Below are positions 35,943 to 46,700 of a stretch of 64,000 bases of DNA, one piece after another. The position numbers and the translations under genes are program-made. Below the pieces are notes generated by a model. That model was not told the origin of the DNA and did not search any database. It saw nothing but the letters and a program-made list of their open reading frames with translations. Source of the DNA: Sinonovacula constricta (taxonomy: Eukaryota; Mollusca; Bivalvia; Cardiida; Solecurtidae); the NCBI GenBank assembly GCA_007844125.1, contig CM017563.1:41122012-41186011 (forward strand), read 5' to 3'. How positions within the stretch are numbered: the stretch's first letter is position 1; every line of letters starts with the position of its first letter.

Positions 35943-36826
35943 AGGCCTTACTCCACCAACAGCTAAGAGGTGTCAAAAAATGTCAATGCGGCTGAAAGTC
36001 CAGAAATAATACCATCACAATCAAAATGAGCATAGTTGCTTGGAATGTCACTAGCATAATGGATTTTTAAGTCTTATTAAATTCTTAATATAGTTTTGAT
36101 GTTACCCTTCTTCCGGTTCGCATCGATATTCCAACTCTCGGTAAAATGACATACCTACGTTTTGTTTTTCAAGCCTTTCTATTTTATCCTGCAGGTCTGT
36201 CAACGAGGACATCAAAACTTTCTGTTTCTGTTTCATTTCAGCGATTGTCTCAAACATCTTCATGTCGTAGTCAAACCGGGAATAACACTGCGGTTCATTT
36301 CGCTCGGCTGGTGGAGAGACGAACTAGACGCTTTTATTGAATGTTATATAAAACAAGTCGTCATCTGATCAAGATAACCAAACGGAACACCTCGGATAAA
36401 ATTTACGAATCATTTCTCGGATGTATGTAGGTAGTCGGATCACCTCGGCCATTTCCCTAAATAGGACTAAGTTTGTGACAGACGTCAAAACAAAGATGGC
36501 AGATCGAATGACATCTCACTACAGTACGATGACTGTAAAACTTCAATTTATGGCTCCTTCAAATTTAAATCATCACATTTTAATTTACCCTGCGCAGCAG
36601 ACATGCAGCTGTCAAACGATGCCATTGTTTATGTTCTGTGCGACCTACATTTTAAGCATATTCTTTTTTCGGCTTCCGGCGAACAAAACCATCGTGATTT
36701 CATTGCACCAGATACTTCCGAAGGATGATTGTCCCGAAAACGGAATGACGCGAGGGGTTCCGATTGCAAGATAACTTCAGTGCTTTCAGCGCTTTGATGA
36801 ATCAACTGCCTTCATTACCACAGAAA

Positions 36827-37155
36827 CCGGACCTGGTAGCGCAATTGGTAGAGCATCGGTTCCAGGTAAGGCAGGCCCCAGGTTCGACCCCTTGCCGCGA
36901 CATACCAAAGTCGTTAAAAATGACAGTGGTATAGCTCCCTTGCTAACGCTCAAGCAAATATAAGAGTAGTTCCACGACTGGTTGGCCCGGTGTCAGGATA
37001 ATGTGACTGGATGTGGTATCATGCCAGCTGTTCACGGCATGTTATAGACAGTACAGGCAGTGCTACATCTGCTTCAAGAGGACAAAGTCTCTAGACAACT
37101 GAAATACTGTTGTTGGGACGATAAACCCAACAAACAAACAAACAAACGAACAAAC
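36827..37155 (+). mobile_element. SINE family A in intron 1 of copy 3
   Basis: Full-length element at the same position as in unit 2, with head, body and (CAAA)n tail. Confidence 0.85.
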
Positions 37156-38570
37156 ATTACCACAGAAGTCAAAATTTTATAGTTTAGGAATTGTGGCGAT
37201 CTGTACAATTGACACTTCCTAAAGTATTTGACAGGCCTTTTACAAATTAGATAAAATTACAAATTAGATAACAGTCTTTTTTGTACACATAATCGATTTC
37301 TCGATTAGCTTTAACAATATTTTGGGCTTGATTGGGGACACAGTCTATTATTTTTCACATGCACCTCATCCTGTAATCCACAGTGACATCTTATAAGTTA
37401 TTAGATATATATATGTATGTATATTGCTCTAAGCAGGAAGAGTAATTGATGAAAATACGCCTTAACAACTGTTTTGTTTGTGTTTTTTTGTTTGTTTTTG
37501 CTTTGGGTTGTTCTTTATCGTAAGCAGCACAGGCAAATATTTATGTTTCAATTTTATTTATATATTCGTATATGCCTGAATATCTTGTAAAAAAACGTTT
37601 ATTACAGTTATTTTAAGTTTAAATGCATACCACATTTAAACAATAGGATATAATGAAGCCATTTTAGATTCAGTAAAAAAAAATCTTAGAAAATAAACAT
37701 TACACAAACAACGTACTTTGCTGGAAGCAGTAAAAATATGAAATTATATTATTTATAATAAATTAAATTGAAACTATATTCATTCTTAAGTACATTATTT
37801 TTCGTCTCATAAAATTCAAATTTTTTGGTAAACAAAAATAACTTTTAATAAAATCTACCTAAAGCTACGGCATCCTTATAAATAATGACTTTCATAGAAC
37901 GTGTTTGTTTTTAACTAACAGCCCCGCTTTAGATGAATTTTGCTAGAAAATTATACGAACACACTTTTTCGCCGTAGCAACCTAACCTCACCTTTGACCT
38001 ACTTACAAATGCTGACGCAAGGCTAGTCCGTATAAATATCAGAGCGACTCGCATTGGTAGACATTTCTAATAGCATTTTATACCTTAGTGTTTCTATTAA
38101 AGGTCCTCTAGGGATATTTTGTTATTTAAACAGTTATTTAAGTCATAAACAGTTCTAAATCAACTCACTACAGTATAAGTGTTCATAGTGCATACAACGT
38201 CACTTGATCTACATTTATTGAAACTTAATATCTGTCATGTGCCAAAAAAGCAGATAGTTTACACCCGCACTGTCCAACTGTTTCGTAAATTTAAAGGGAC
38301 ACACCTGAGGGTAAAATAGGCTCAATTCGAGTTATAGATTCGAATAATTTGATTATCAACTGCTAGGGGTCATTAATATATCCGATATGACCCATTGAGT
38401 CAACCCTAAAGTTCGGGGGTTCATTAGTGATAAGCCGACAAAGTGGAGTTTACATTTGAAAAGTTCGTAACTCAATTTCCTCGATAATCTTTACAAACAA
38501 AACACTACGTAACACGCGTAATGCATTGTGGGTACTATTTTCTTGAATCTCATTGGCCGAAAAATCTAAC

Positions 38571-38750
38571 ATGGCGAGCAGAGCAAGAAGAGCAACATTT
38601 TCGGAGTTGAAGATAGAAAGGAGTGAATGCATGCGCAGCTACCGTTCACTAAAAGTGATTTTTTACGATGCTTTTATCGAATGGATGGATTTACGAAACA
38701 TTCTGTTGATCAGAGTAAACGAGTAACTGGCCAAGCTTCATTTAGGAAAG
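38571..38750 (+). other. Candidate first exon of an unidentified transcript
   Basis: ATGGCG at 38571 follows AACC-free AT-rich sequence and a CATTGGCC (reversed CCAAT) motif. The 51-codon frame MASRARRATFSELKIERSEC stops at 38726. A second frame from 38627 stays open through a strong donor GGAAAG|GTACGT at 38750. I do not recognise either product. It may be a non-coding RNA promoter. Confidence 0.35.
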
Positions 38751-39686
38751 GTACGTTAGGGGTTTTCTCAAACAAATTGTCGACACGAGATCACATTTCG
38801 ACGTTTCGGTATTTTTTATTGTTGGTTTTTAACCCTTATGCAATATTTCTTCAGTTTTAAGTTGTTTCCACTTTAGTTAGTTAGAATTGAAAGTGTGTTG
38901 TTACAAAAATTAATGATATATTTGAAAAACGCCGAAAAATGGTCTTAAAACGTCGATTTTAGATAACAGGATATTTGTTTACATAAATTTTCGACGTATT
39001 AACTTGCAGTTGCTCTCATGAACTGATAATGGATACATTGGTAGATTGAACTCAATACCACCACAAAGGCTTTAGACCTATTTGGACGCATCACACGGTC
39101 ATGGTGGGTTTTGCAAAGCTTAAAACAATGTCACTGTTACATTTTTGTGTGGACTTCATCAAATTATTTACTTGAAATTAGGATTAATAGTTACTGCGTC
39201 TGAGAAACATGCACCTGAAACTATCACTCACATATTGCTTAATGATATATTACAAAGTGCTTTTCAAGTGTTGCTAAACTTACGTTGTTGCATATAACCA
39301 CCATAAATGGATATGTCTTGTTTTAAGTACAAAATTAGGGTGATATTGAATATTGAAGAGGTGAAGTTTGTAACTGATTGCCTAATCTATGCCATCTCTT
39401 AAATATTTCAACTATGCTTTCTTGAGTAAATTCTTTTATCAAACCCCTGAGTGGTTCTGAATCAATGCTAAAATATAGGATGCATATCAATTCAGACAAA
39501 GTTATTTTCTTCTAATCCATACCTTATGGAGTTATGGAAAGTGATTGATTTCCTACATTGATATTGCTAACTTAAGTGACATTTGATATGATTACATGTG
39601 TTGTTAGCTTTGGGTATCTTATAGAACTACTACTTGATTTATTTCAACATTAAAAATAGCAAAAAATATGTTTTGCTGCTTTTAAG

Positions 39687-39816
39687 CTCCAAGAAGGATG
39701 TCAGGCCTAGAAAAAAGAAAACTTACACCTACACCTGGATTCCTACCAAGAACAGTAACTTAACAGCAATGGACAAACACTTTAGCATGGTCTGCTGACC
39801 AGTTAAACACATAAAG
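39687..39816 (+). other. Candidate exon E2 (duplicated with E3)
   Basis: TGCTTTTAAG precedes it and ATAAAG|GTATAA follows. It resembles 40767-40893 both inside and just outside the exon (TTCAAGAAAGATGCCAGGCC against TCCAAGAAGGATGTCAGGCC), so a stretch was duplicated about 1.08 kb apart. In the phase set by the candidate first exon it stays open for about 18 codons. No known domain. Confidence 0.35.
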
Positions 39817-40261
39817 GTATAAATATTTATATAAATTGTAGTTTAAATCTTTTTTTAATAGACTTTATGTTAGTAGGATAACTCGGCTGAGTTGAACTAT
39901 TTCTTTTTTCCCATTGGTTTGCTTCATTTACTTTTCTTCATTTATTTTTATGCTTTTTATGTTGCAGTGTTCCTTTTACTAATAACATTATAGTGAAATA
40001 ATTTCTAAAAATTGTGTTAGCTTGTTTCTTTGAGAAATATGCCACAAACAGACATGTAAATTTCAAACCAGGACATAGTGTACCACTTGGTCAGACAAAG
40101 TTTAGATGTTTTCAAAAAATAAAATACACACAGGTGCATACTAACTACTTTTTTCATTTTTTTCTAAAGTATAGACCATAACCTATCATTTGATTTTTTA
40201 TACACAAACGATAAAAGGTAGGAACCACCATTTACATACACCCCACTATACAACTTTGTAG

Positions 40262-40583
40262 ATGTTTGTTTATTGTTTATTGGGTTTATCGTCCCACCAA
40301 TAATATTTCAGTTATCTGGAGACAGTGCCCACTTGAAGCAAATATGATGCTGCCTTTACTGTGTATAGCATGCCATGAACAACTGGCATGACACCACACC
40401 CAGTCACATTATCCTGACACTGTGCCAATCATTCATGGAACTGCCTCTATATTTGCCGAAGCATTAGCAAGGGAGCTATGCCACTACCATTTTTAATGAC
40501 TTTGGTATGTCATGGCTTGGGATCGAACCCGGGGCCTTCCGTACCTGGAGCCGACGCTCTATCGATTTCGCTACCAGGTCCGG
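40262..40583 (-). mobile_element. SINE family A, reverse orientation, in the foreign segment
   Basis: Full-length and outside the array context: tail complement TTTGTTTATTGTTTATTGGG at the left, head complement CGCTACCAGGTCCGG at the right. This confirms that family A moved independently of the array. Confidence 0.85.
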
Positions 40584-40766
40584 TACTTTGTAGATGATAT
40601 GCTTCGTCTTAAAATGGGGACACTAGTACAATCGTACTCAAAAGCATTAGACATCCTGCATCCCAGAGATGTCACATCATTCAGTTTTATGAAATTCAGT
40701 TTGATCAAATATAAATTAGAGTTGGCAATGGTTAATCTTCATAAAATATGTATTGCTGTCTTTTAG

Positions 40767-40893
40767 CTTCAAGAAAGATGCCAGGCCAGCAAGAAAAGAA
40801 GAAAGAGAAGAAAAGTGATGTCTACACACTGCTACTGTAGAAAAGGACAGACACCCCAACACCATGGTTTTCTTTGTCATTAAAACACAAAAG
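40767..40893 (+). other. Candidate exon E3 (duplicated with E2)
   Basis: It follows CTGTCTTTTAG and ends ACAAAAG|GTAAAA. It is lysine- and glutamate-rich in the linked frame (MPGQQEKKKEKKSDVYTLLL, then a stop). It is probably an alternative or duplicated exon of the same unknown transcript as E2. Confidence 0.35.
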
Positions 40894-41316
40894 GTAAAAA
40901 TCTGTATATCAGTACAGATTGTGATACAGGATTAAGTCAGTAAAGTTGACCTCCATTAATTACTATTGTTGCCGCATTTGTGTTTTTATATTGTCAATAT
41001 TGTGTTTTTTTCTTTTAATGTTAATGATACAGAAGAGAAAAATATTGTGAGTGATTGTAGTTTGAATATAATAATACAGAAGAGAAAAGATTTCATACGA
41101 TGTTAAGTATTCAAAGGATATCTCTATTTTTTGAGAGATAATCCATTTTTCGCAATTTTCTGCAAATCAAATACTCTTCATGTTCCACCACAGTTTGATT
41201 ATTGATAAGCAACATTCCAGGTGATAAACTCATAATTTAAGCATATCAATTAATGAGCTAAATGTTCATATTATACTCTTCTGAAATACCTCATTATGCA
41301 GTTTTTGTTGTTTCAG

Positions 41317-41410
41317 CATCAGATAAATAAAAACACAACATCCTCTTCTGGTCCAAAACTTCACCAACATGATCTACTAATACCTGAGCCAAAAAGCACT
41401 ACATGTACAG
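41317..41410 (+). other. Candidate exon E4
   Basis: TTTTTGTTGTTTCAG precedes it and ACATGTACAG|GTAGAT follows, both good splice contexts. One frame is open throughout (starting HQINKNTTSSSGPKLHQHDL). The product is not recognised. Confidence 0.35.
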
Positions 41411-41554
41411 GTAGATCTATTTCTTTGCAATTCTTTCTTTTTATCGTACTGCTTTTACCAGCATGATGCCAAGTGGTAGGATTGCTGACTCATACAAATC
41501 CTTGGCCTCTCACTATGTGGGTGTAGCCGTGTTATAGGTAGAGAATGTGTAAGT

Positions 41555-41632
41555 GGTCCGGTTGGGTCAAACGGTAGAGCATTCGCCTTCTTTGCAAACG
41601 GTCCCGGGTTCGAGTCCCAGACCGACTGCACA
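41555..41632 (+). mobile_element. tRNA-like SINE head, family C, first copy
   Basis: A-box-like CAAACGGTAGAGC and B-box GGGTTCGAGTCCC, with CTTCTTTGCAAACGG between. The same head and following sequence (CTGCATATTTGTCTGCCTATG) recur at 41805, which suggests a SINE and not a functional tRNA gene. Confidence 0.5.
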
Positions 41633-41804
41633 TTTTCCTCCCTATGTTACAATGGTGCCCAACATAAATTACCAGCGAATGTTATGGTACAGATACTTGA
41701 GGGGTGATGCGAGTTACATGTAGAGCTAATGGTCTGTGGAAATACGAGGATAAATTTCAAGTTGCCCTGGATGTATGTAGCTGGATAGGGAGATAATATA
41801 TAAG

Positions 41805-41881
41805 CCGTCCGGTTAGCTCAGTCGGTAGAGCATTTGGCCTGTTAGTGAAGGGTCCCGGTTTTTAGTCCCAGACTGGCTGCA
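41805..41881 (+). mobile_element. tRNA-like SINE head, family C, second copy
   Basis: GGTTAGCTCAGTCGGTAGAG is a good A box. The B-box region is altered to CCGGTTTTTAGTCCC, so pol III activity is doubtful. Confidence 0.5.
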
Positions 41882-42765
41882 TATTTGTCTGCCTATGTTG
41901 CATGGGTATGATTTTTAGATGGGATAAAGGATTTAAAGTGGATGTCTTCTAGTTGATTGTTGTGGCATTGGTTCTACCCACACATTTATCAATAGCCAGA
42001 TGTTACTAAAATGAATAATGTAACTGCAAATACAGCTTTTTACTTTCCTTCATGGAAGTTTTTAAACCAACTAAGGCTCAAACCTAATCTGAAGTAATTG
42101 TCAGTTTGATTTTTGACAACCTGTTGTTATTATAGCATTGTTGTCAACTTAACAAGCCATAATGTGGGTATACTTGATAATCAAGACAACATTTAATTGG
42201 GAAAGGTCTTTATTCTGACTTTATTTGAATAAAGGTGGTTCACTAATCAGTGAAGCCAGATATATGTACACTATCAACATGTATTATTGTATGGATGCAA
42301 AGTTGCTGCCATCTGCAAATTAAGACAACTTAAAGCAAATTGGTCACAGTTTAGTGTAGGAACATGACACAACCACTGATCTGCATTTTAATGTTACAAC
42401 ATCAGTGTTGACTCATGAGTCAACATATTGTTTATTATTGACACACAATTAATGAATATAACTGCATGCACAGTTTGAAAATGAATTAGTGTAGTTTTTG
42501 AGCTCAGTAAGGTTAAAAAACCAGGAAAAATGTTGCAACACTATTTTTTTCCAACCTAAACAAAGGTTTTGAAGGGCAGCATGTCACATAATATAGTGGT
42601 CAGAGGTATCAAAGCAACTTATTGTTTTACTATCTGTAGTTAAGTAGTTTTTGCCTTTTTGAAGAAAAAAAGAAAAGAGATTGTTAACTTTACAAACTGT
42701 GAACAATTTACTTTTAAAGCTATGTACAAGTTGAAACCTTTTCAGACAAGCTAATTATAATGTCA

Positions 42766-43244
42766 ATTCCATCTCCGCACGAACAGGATGGTACAATCAT
42801 TTACTTTTCTCTGATCATATTTTTCTTGACTCGAAAAGTTAATTTCATTTACTATTAACGTTTTTTTGTAGGTCTTCTAATCGAAATAATACCTATCTCT
42901 CTTCTAAGCATTATGTGGACGTCACTACTTTCGTCATAACTTTTCAAACAAAACGTCAGCGCTTGGACACTTATTAAAATGGATCGGTTTTCTTTTCATT
43001 CCTTGCATTCGAGAAACCCATCAGGAAGTGCGAAGTTAGAGCTCTGTAAAACCGTTTAAGCACCCCCTTTGGTCCATATTGCCTACTGACCGTTCCAAGG
43101 CGGTAACTGTCGGGTTTGATCTTATTGTTTAATGACTCATCACAGATTTGGCCTCACTTTTACATTTGACCTTGGTTCTGTGTCTTTCATTTTTTGTATA
43201 TGTTGCAATGCTCACAGGACTTTGTCTTATATATTCTTATTCGA
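42766..43244 (+). repeat. Dispersed repeat R1, copy e (left flank of copy 4)
   Basis: From TCAATTCCATCTCCG to CTTATATATTCTTATTCG. It is longer internally than the 15775 copy and keeps the GAGCTCTGTAAAACCG and GGCGGTAACTGTCGGG parts. It adjoins unit sequence at the same base as copy d, so copies 1 and 4 descend from one R1-bearing unit. Confidence 0.8.
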
Positions 43245-43763
43245 CAATTTGCCTATAACAAATACACGTTAAGATATGTGGCCGCTGTTTGGTTAAATTA
43301 GGGCATTATTTCTGCATAAACTCATACTTTAGTTTAAGTGAAGACAATTTTTAACACAACCTTAATAGTAAGTTAGTACACATCATGAAAACAATCGATC
43401 TTATTATTTATTCCTTGAAAATCTATAAATAAGCACAGTGGGAATTTCTGCTAAAATAGATATCGACATCACATGGAATTGCATGGATAAAGTTATAACG
43501 TGATTTCGAAAGTAAGTGTGCACCTGGATTTCTTTGTTTAAAAAAAAGATAACTGTGTAGCGTGGCTCAGATATGAAAAACATATTTGAAATGACGATTA
43601 TGGATCACTTTTCAGACAGGTGAAGGACATCAATAAAAAGCATTTTGCGAGATCTGTTCAGGTTACAATGGTTTATTATGATGTTAAGTGAAAATAGTGT
43701 TGGACCAAACTGTTGGCTACCATCTTTAACATACGATCCATTCTTTTAGAGAAGAACTTAAAA

Positions 43764-46700
43764 CTACTTCGAACACACAACACACGCAAGCTCCCTTCCG
43801 TCAACATATGGTGGGCAATGTAAAGATCCGCACTGCCCCTCCACTCGATAAAACAAGGCACCGTCTTGATTTCTAGGATCGCTTCCGGGTGCAACTTCCT
43901 GCTCCTTGTCCACACATGTGTATTGTGATCGAGTGTAATCATATCTTGCAGAAACTAGGATCCCATCGTACTCTAATGTCCAACCAGAAAAGCATGAGAT
44001 ACGAGCAGGTATCATCAGAGTTGAGCTTCGTGGCGTACGACAAACGACACAAGGTACTTCCATGTTGTGTTTGGAATCGACATTTTCATATTCCGCACCG
44101 TAAATGTAACCCTGATAATCGTCTTTGCTATCTTGATATGTCCCCCATGTCGGTGAGTCTGGCAGACATTGGAAATTAGCTCCCTCGCCCTTGCTATTGT
44201 AAGATCCGCCGCCCATAAAACCTGTTGTATTCAGATTCAATCTGAGTTGTAGACATTTAGCAAAACAAAAATGCAATATAAAAAACATGAAAAAGCACAG
44301 AGTATTTTTATACTTTAAAACGGATGTTGTATCCTGGAAATATCAGCCCACCTCAATGCCATCATGTGCCCATATTTTGCACAAATTATGGATACAAATA
44401 CCTTTCAACAATGATGTTTTTATTTTTATTTATGATATTGTCTTCTCTAAAAATGGTCGGCACTGAAAATTTAAGACAGCAATAAGCAAAGGAAAATCTC
44501 TTTTAATTAATAAAAAGCTATTAAAGACAAAAATATGAACAAATGTATCGTATATTGCTTTTAAACATCAAATATGCCGATAAAACTTGCTGCAGTATAT
44601 TTGATCTTTTAAAATTTACCTTGAAAAAGAAAGGAAATAAAGACTAAAATGCACATACATTTTAATGACACATCAATGCATTTTCTCAGACTGCCTATGG
44701 ATATGGACACACACCAAAATCAAATGTGATAAAGATGCTCAGCAAATCTGCAAACTCCCATTAAGCTCATTTAAGCGCTGATATACTGCCAAGCGATCAC
44801 AAATAGGCTGTTTAATTATTAAAAATACGACACTGTTTAATTATTAAAGATACGACACTTTTTGCAATGTGTGCATTTCGTTTGTTTTGTTTTTGAAATA
44901 CATTGCGGCGATCATTTATGATCTGCTTTTTGGTGGAGGAGGACCCCAGACACATGTCCCGGTAGAACCACCGGCGCACCGAAAGTCAGCTGGAAGACCT
45001 CGCATTAAGCTCCGAACGGGACTCGAACCCACGGGGTGAGAGGCTAAGCAGTCAGACGAGTTACAAATCGGTGACTCTACCACTACGCCACGGGCGCCCC
45101 TTTGTGAATTCATTTAAACGAATTATAATGTTTGAAAAAAACTGCAATGAGCATAAAAAAACACATCTGCAAAACGCTATTATGCTAGAATAAATGGTAA
45201 TATCTTCCGTATATTTTAGAGGTTAATCCTTGAAAGAAACAACTGTTGTGATACCCAGTACATATATCTACAAAGTCCAGGGTGTAAGTAGGGGATAGAG
45301 TCTATTAAGACGTTTCTATAGAAAACAGAAGCCGAAACGGGGCAGCGAGTGCATGCTTCTATTTTCTATGGAAACGTCTTAATAGATTCTATCCGACTTA
45401 GAGGTCCCCGCCTCACTTCTACCTGTTCTACCAAAATGACATGTAATCCGCCACATAAAACTGTCAATCAAACTGTCCAACGTCTTGACGCGTTTAAACT
45501 TGTCGTCACAATGGGAGGAGTCAAACCAGTATGCATGGTTTGTTGCACATGCGCAGTCGAAAATAAAACCATTCAGTAAAATGGATCGATCTATTTTGAT
45601 GATAGAAAATAGAAAGAAGTTCTGTTGAAATAAATCGCTGAGAAATTTGAATGTTCATAGCTTCTGATTAGCTACAAATGTAGGACGACTTCTAAGGTTT
45701 ATTCCAGAAGTAAATAAATGGCACGGTGACTGGATACAGTGGTCTAGATTCAGACCACATCGAATGTTACCATAAAATCAGGGTGATATTTTAGCAAGCT
45801 ACTTCAAGAGTACAACGTTTCATATGCAGTTCGTGTGAAACGACTGCGCTTGGTTAAATTAAAGATTCCACAGGTCTGTCTTAATCTACATGCACAGTAT
45901 ACTCACCTGTGTAAGGGGGCGTCAGTGGCGTAGTGGTAGAGACGCCGATTGGTTATTCCTCTGACTGCTTAGCCTCTTACTGCGTTGGTTCGAATCCCGT
46001 TCGGGGCGAAGGACTTAATGTGAGAAGGTCTTCCAACTTACTAGCGGTACGCCGGTGGTTCTACACAGACATGTATCAATGATCATAATTGGTCGCTGCA
46101 ATCTATTTAAAAAAACATCAACAAAAACAAACAAACACACACCTATAAATACATATATAACACTTATAAATACTGCATATGTTTATTTCCCATCCACAAT
46201 ATCCTTATTTCCTTACAACTTCGTGCAAGGTAACAATAAATAAACATAAAACATTTATTGTATATAGTACAGATTATGGTCAGATATATTCCATCGATAC
46301 TTTGTTGTTATGTACCTACACCATTTGTATAAGTCTGATTCATTCGTGCTGAGCAGGCCGAGGGTTAAATGAATTAATAGCAAGATTTTAAATGAAGAAT
46401 GTAGACTGACTGTTTCCTTATAAAAACGATGATCGTTTGCAGTACATTGGCGATTCTACATAGACAAGCGTATGAGGGTCCGTGTATATATCGTCTTTTC
46501 ATTTTTCATTTTTGTTTATCTAGTTAGAAAAACGGAAAAGGTACATAATGATCTTTTTTCGTTTTCGTTTTAATATATCGAATTAAAAAACAAACAAAAC
46601 AAAACAGATTCCTAACGTAAACATGTAGATTAAAAAGGAGAACTCTAACCGTTTACCGTTTCACAAAACGAAAAAACTAGCAAGACAAGATACACAACTT

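Larger units (their letters stand above)
33688..36307 (-). pseudogene. Short-chain collagen C4-like gene, copy 3, lacking its signal-peptide exon
   Basis: Exons 2 to 4 are intact and in phase: 36307-36155, 35296-35222, 34145-33688. The usual exon 1 is absent, because array homology ends at about 38,290 and unrelated DNA follows. Exon 3 reads YIRLGSLTC where the other copies have YVRWG, so a residue constant in the sister copies is changed. Exon 4 begins LMGGGYYTSKGEG and has WETNKDSK where the others have WGTYQDSK. It may be a headless pseudogene. It may also have gained a new first exon: 38632-38536 on the minus strand encodes a hydrophobic N terminus (ENVALLALLAMLDFSA) ending in a weak phase 1 GT. 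I rate that as speculative. Confidence 0.7.
31721..38290. repeat. Tandem unit 3 of the gene array, truncated at its right end
   Basis: Homology to the other units stops abruptly after ACTGTTTCGTAAATTT at about 38,290, some 250-280 bases short of the expected signal-peptide exon. Inside the unit, about 1 kb of intron 3, including P1 and most of the reverse SINE B, is also deleted at about 34,893. Confidence 0.85.
38290..42765. other. Unrelated 4.5 kb segment interrupting the array
   Basis: It shares no unit homology. It contains a CCAAT- and ATGGCG-bearing promoter-like stretch at about 38,540-38,575, several exon-like pieces on the + strand, a SINE A in reverse orientation, and two tRNA-like SINE heads. 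The left edge cuts unit 3 and the right edge meets an R1 element that flanks copy 4. It could be an insertion, or the original flank of a second array block that was brought next to the first. Confidence 0.75.
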
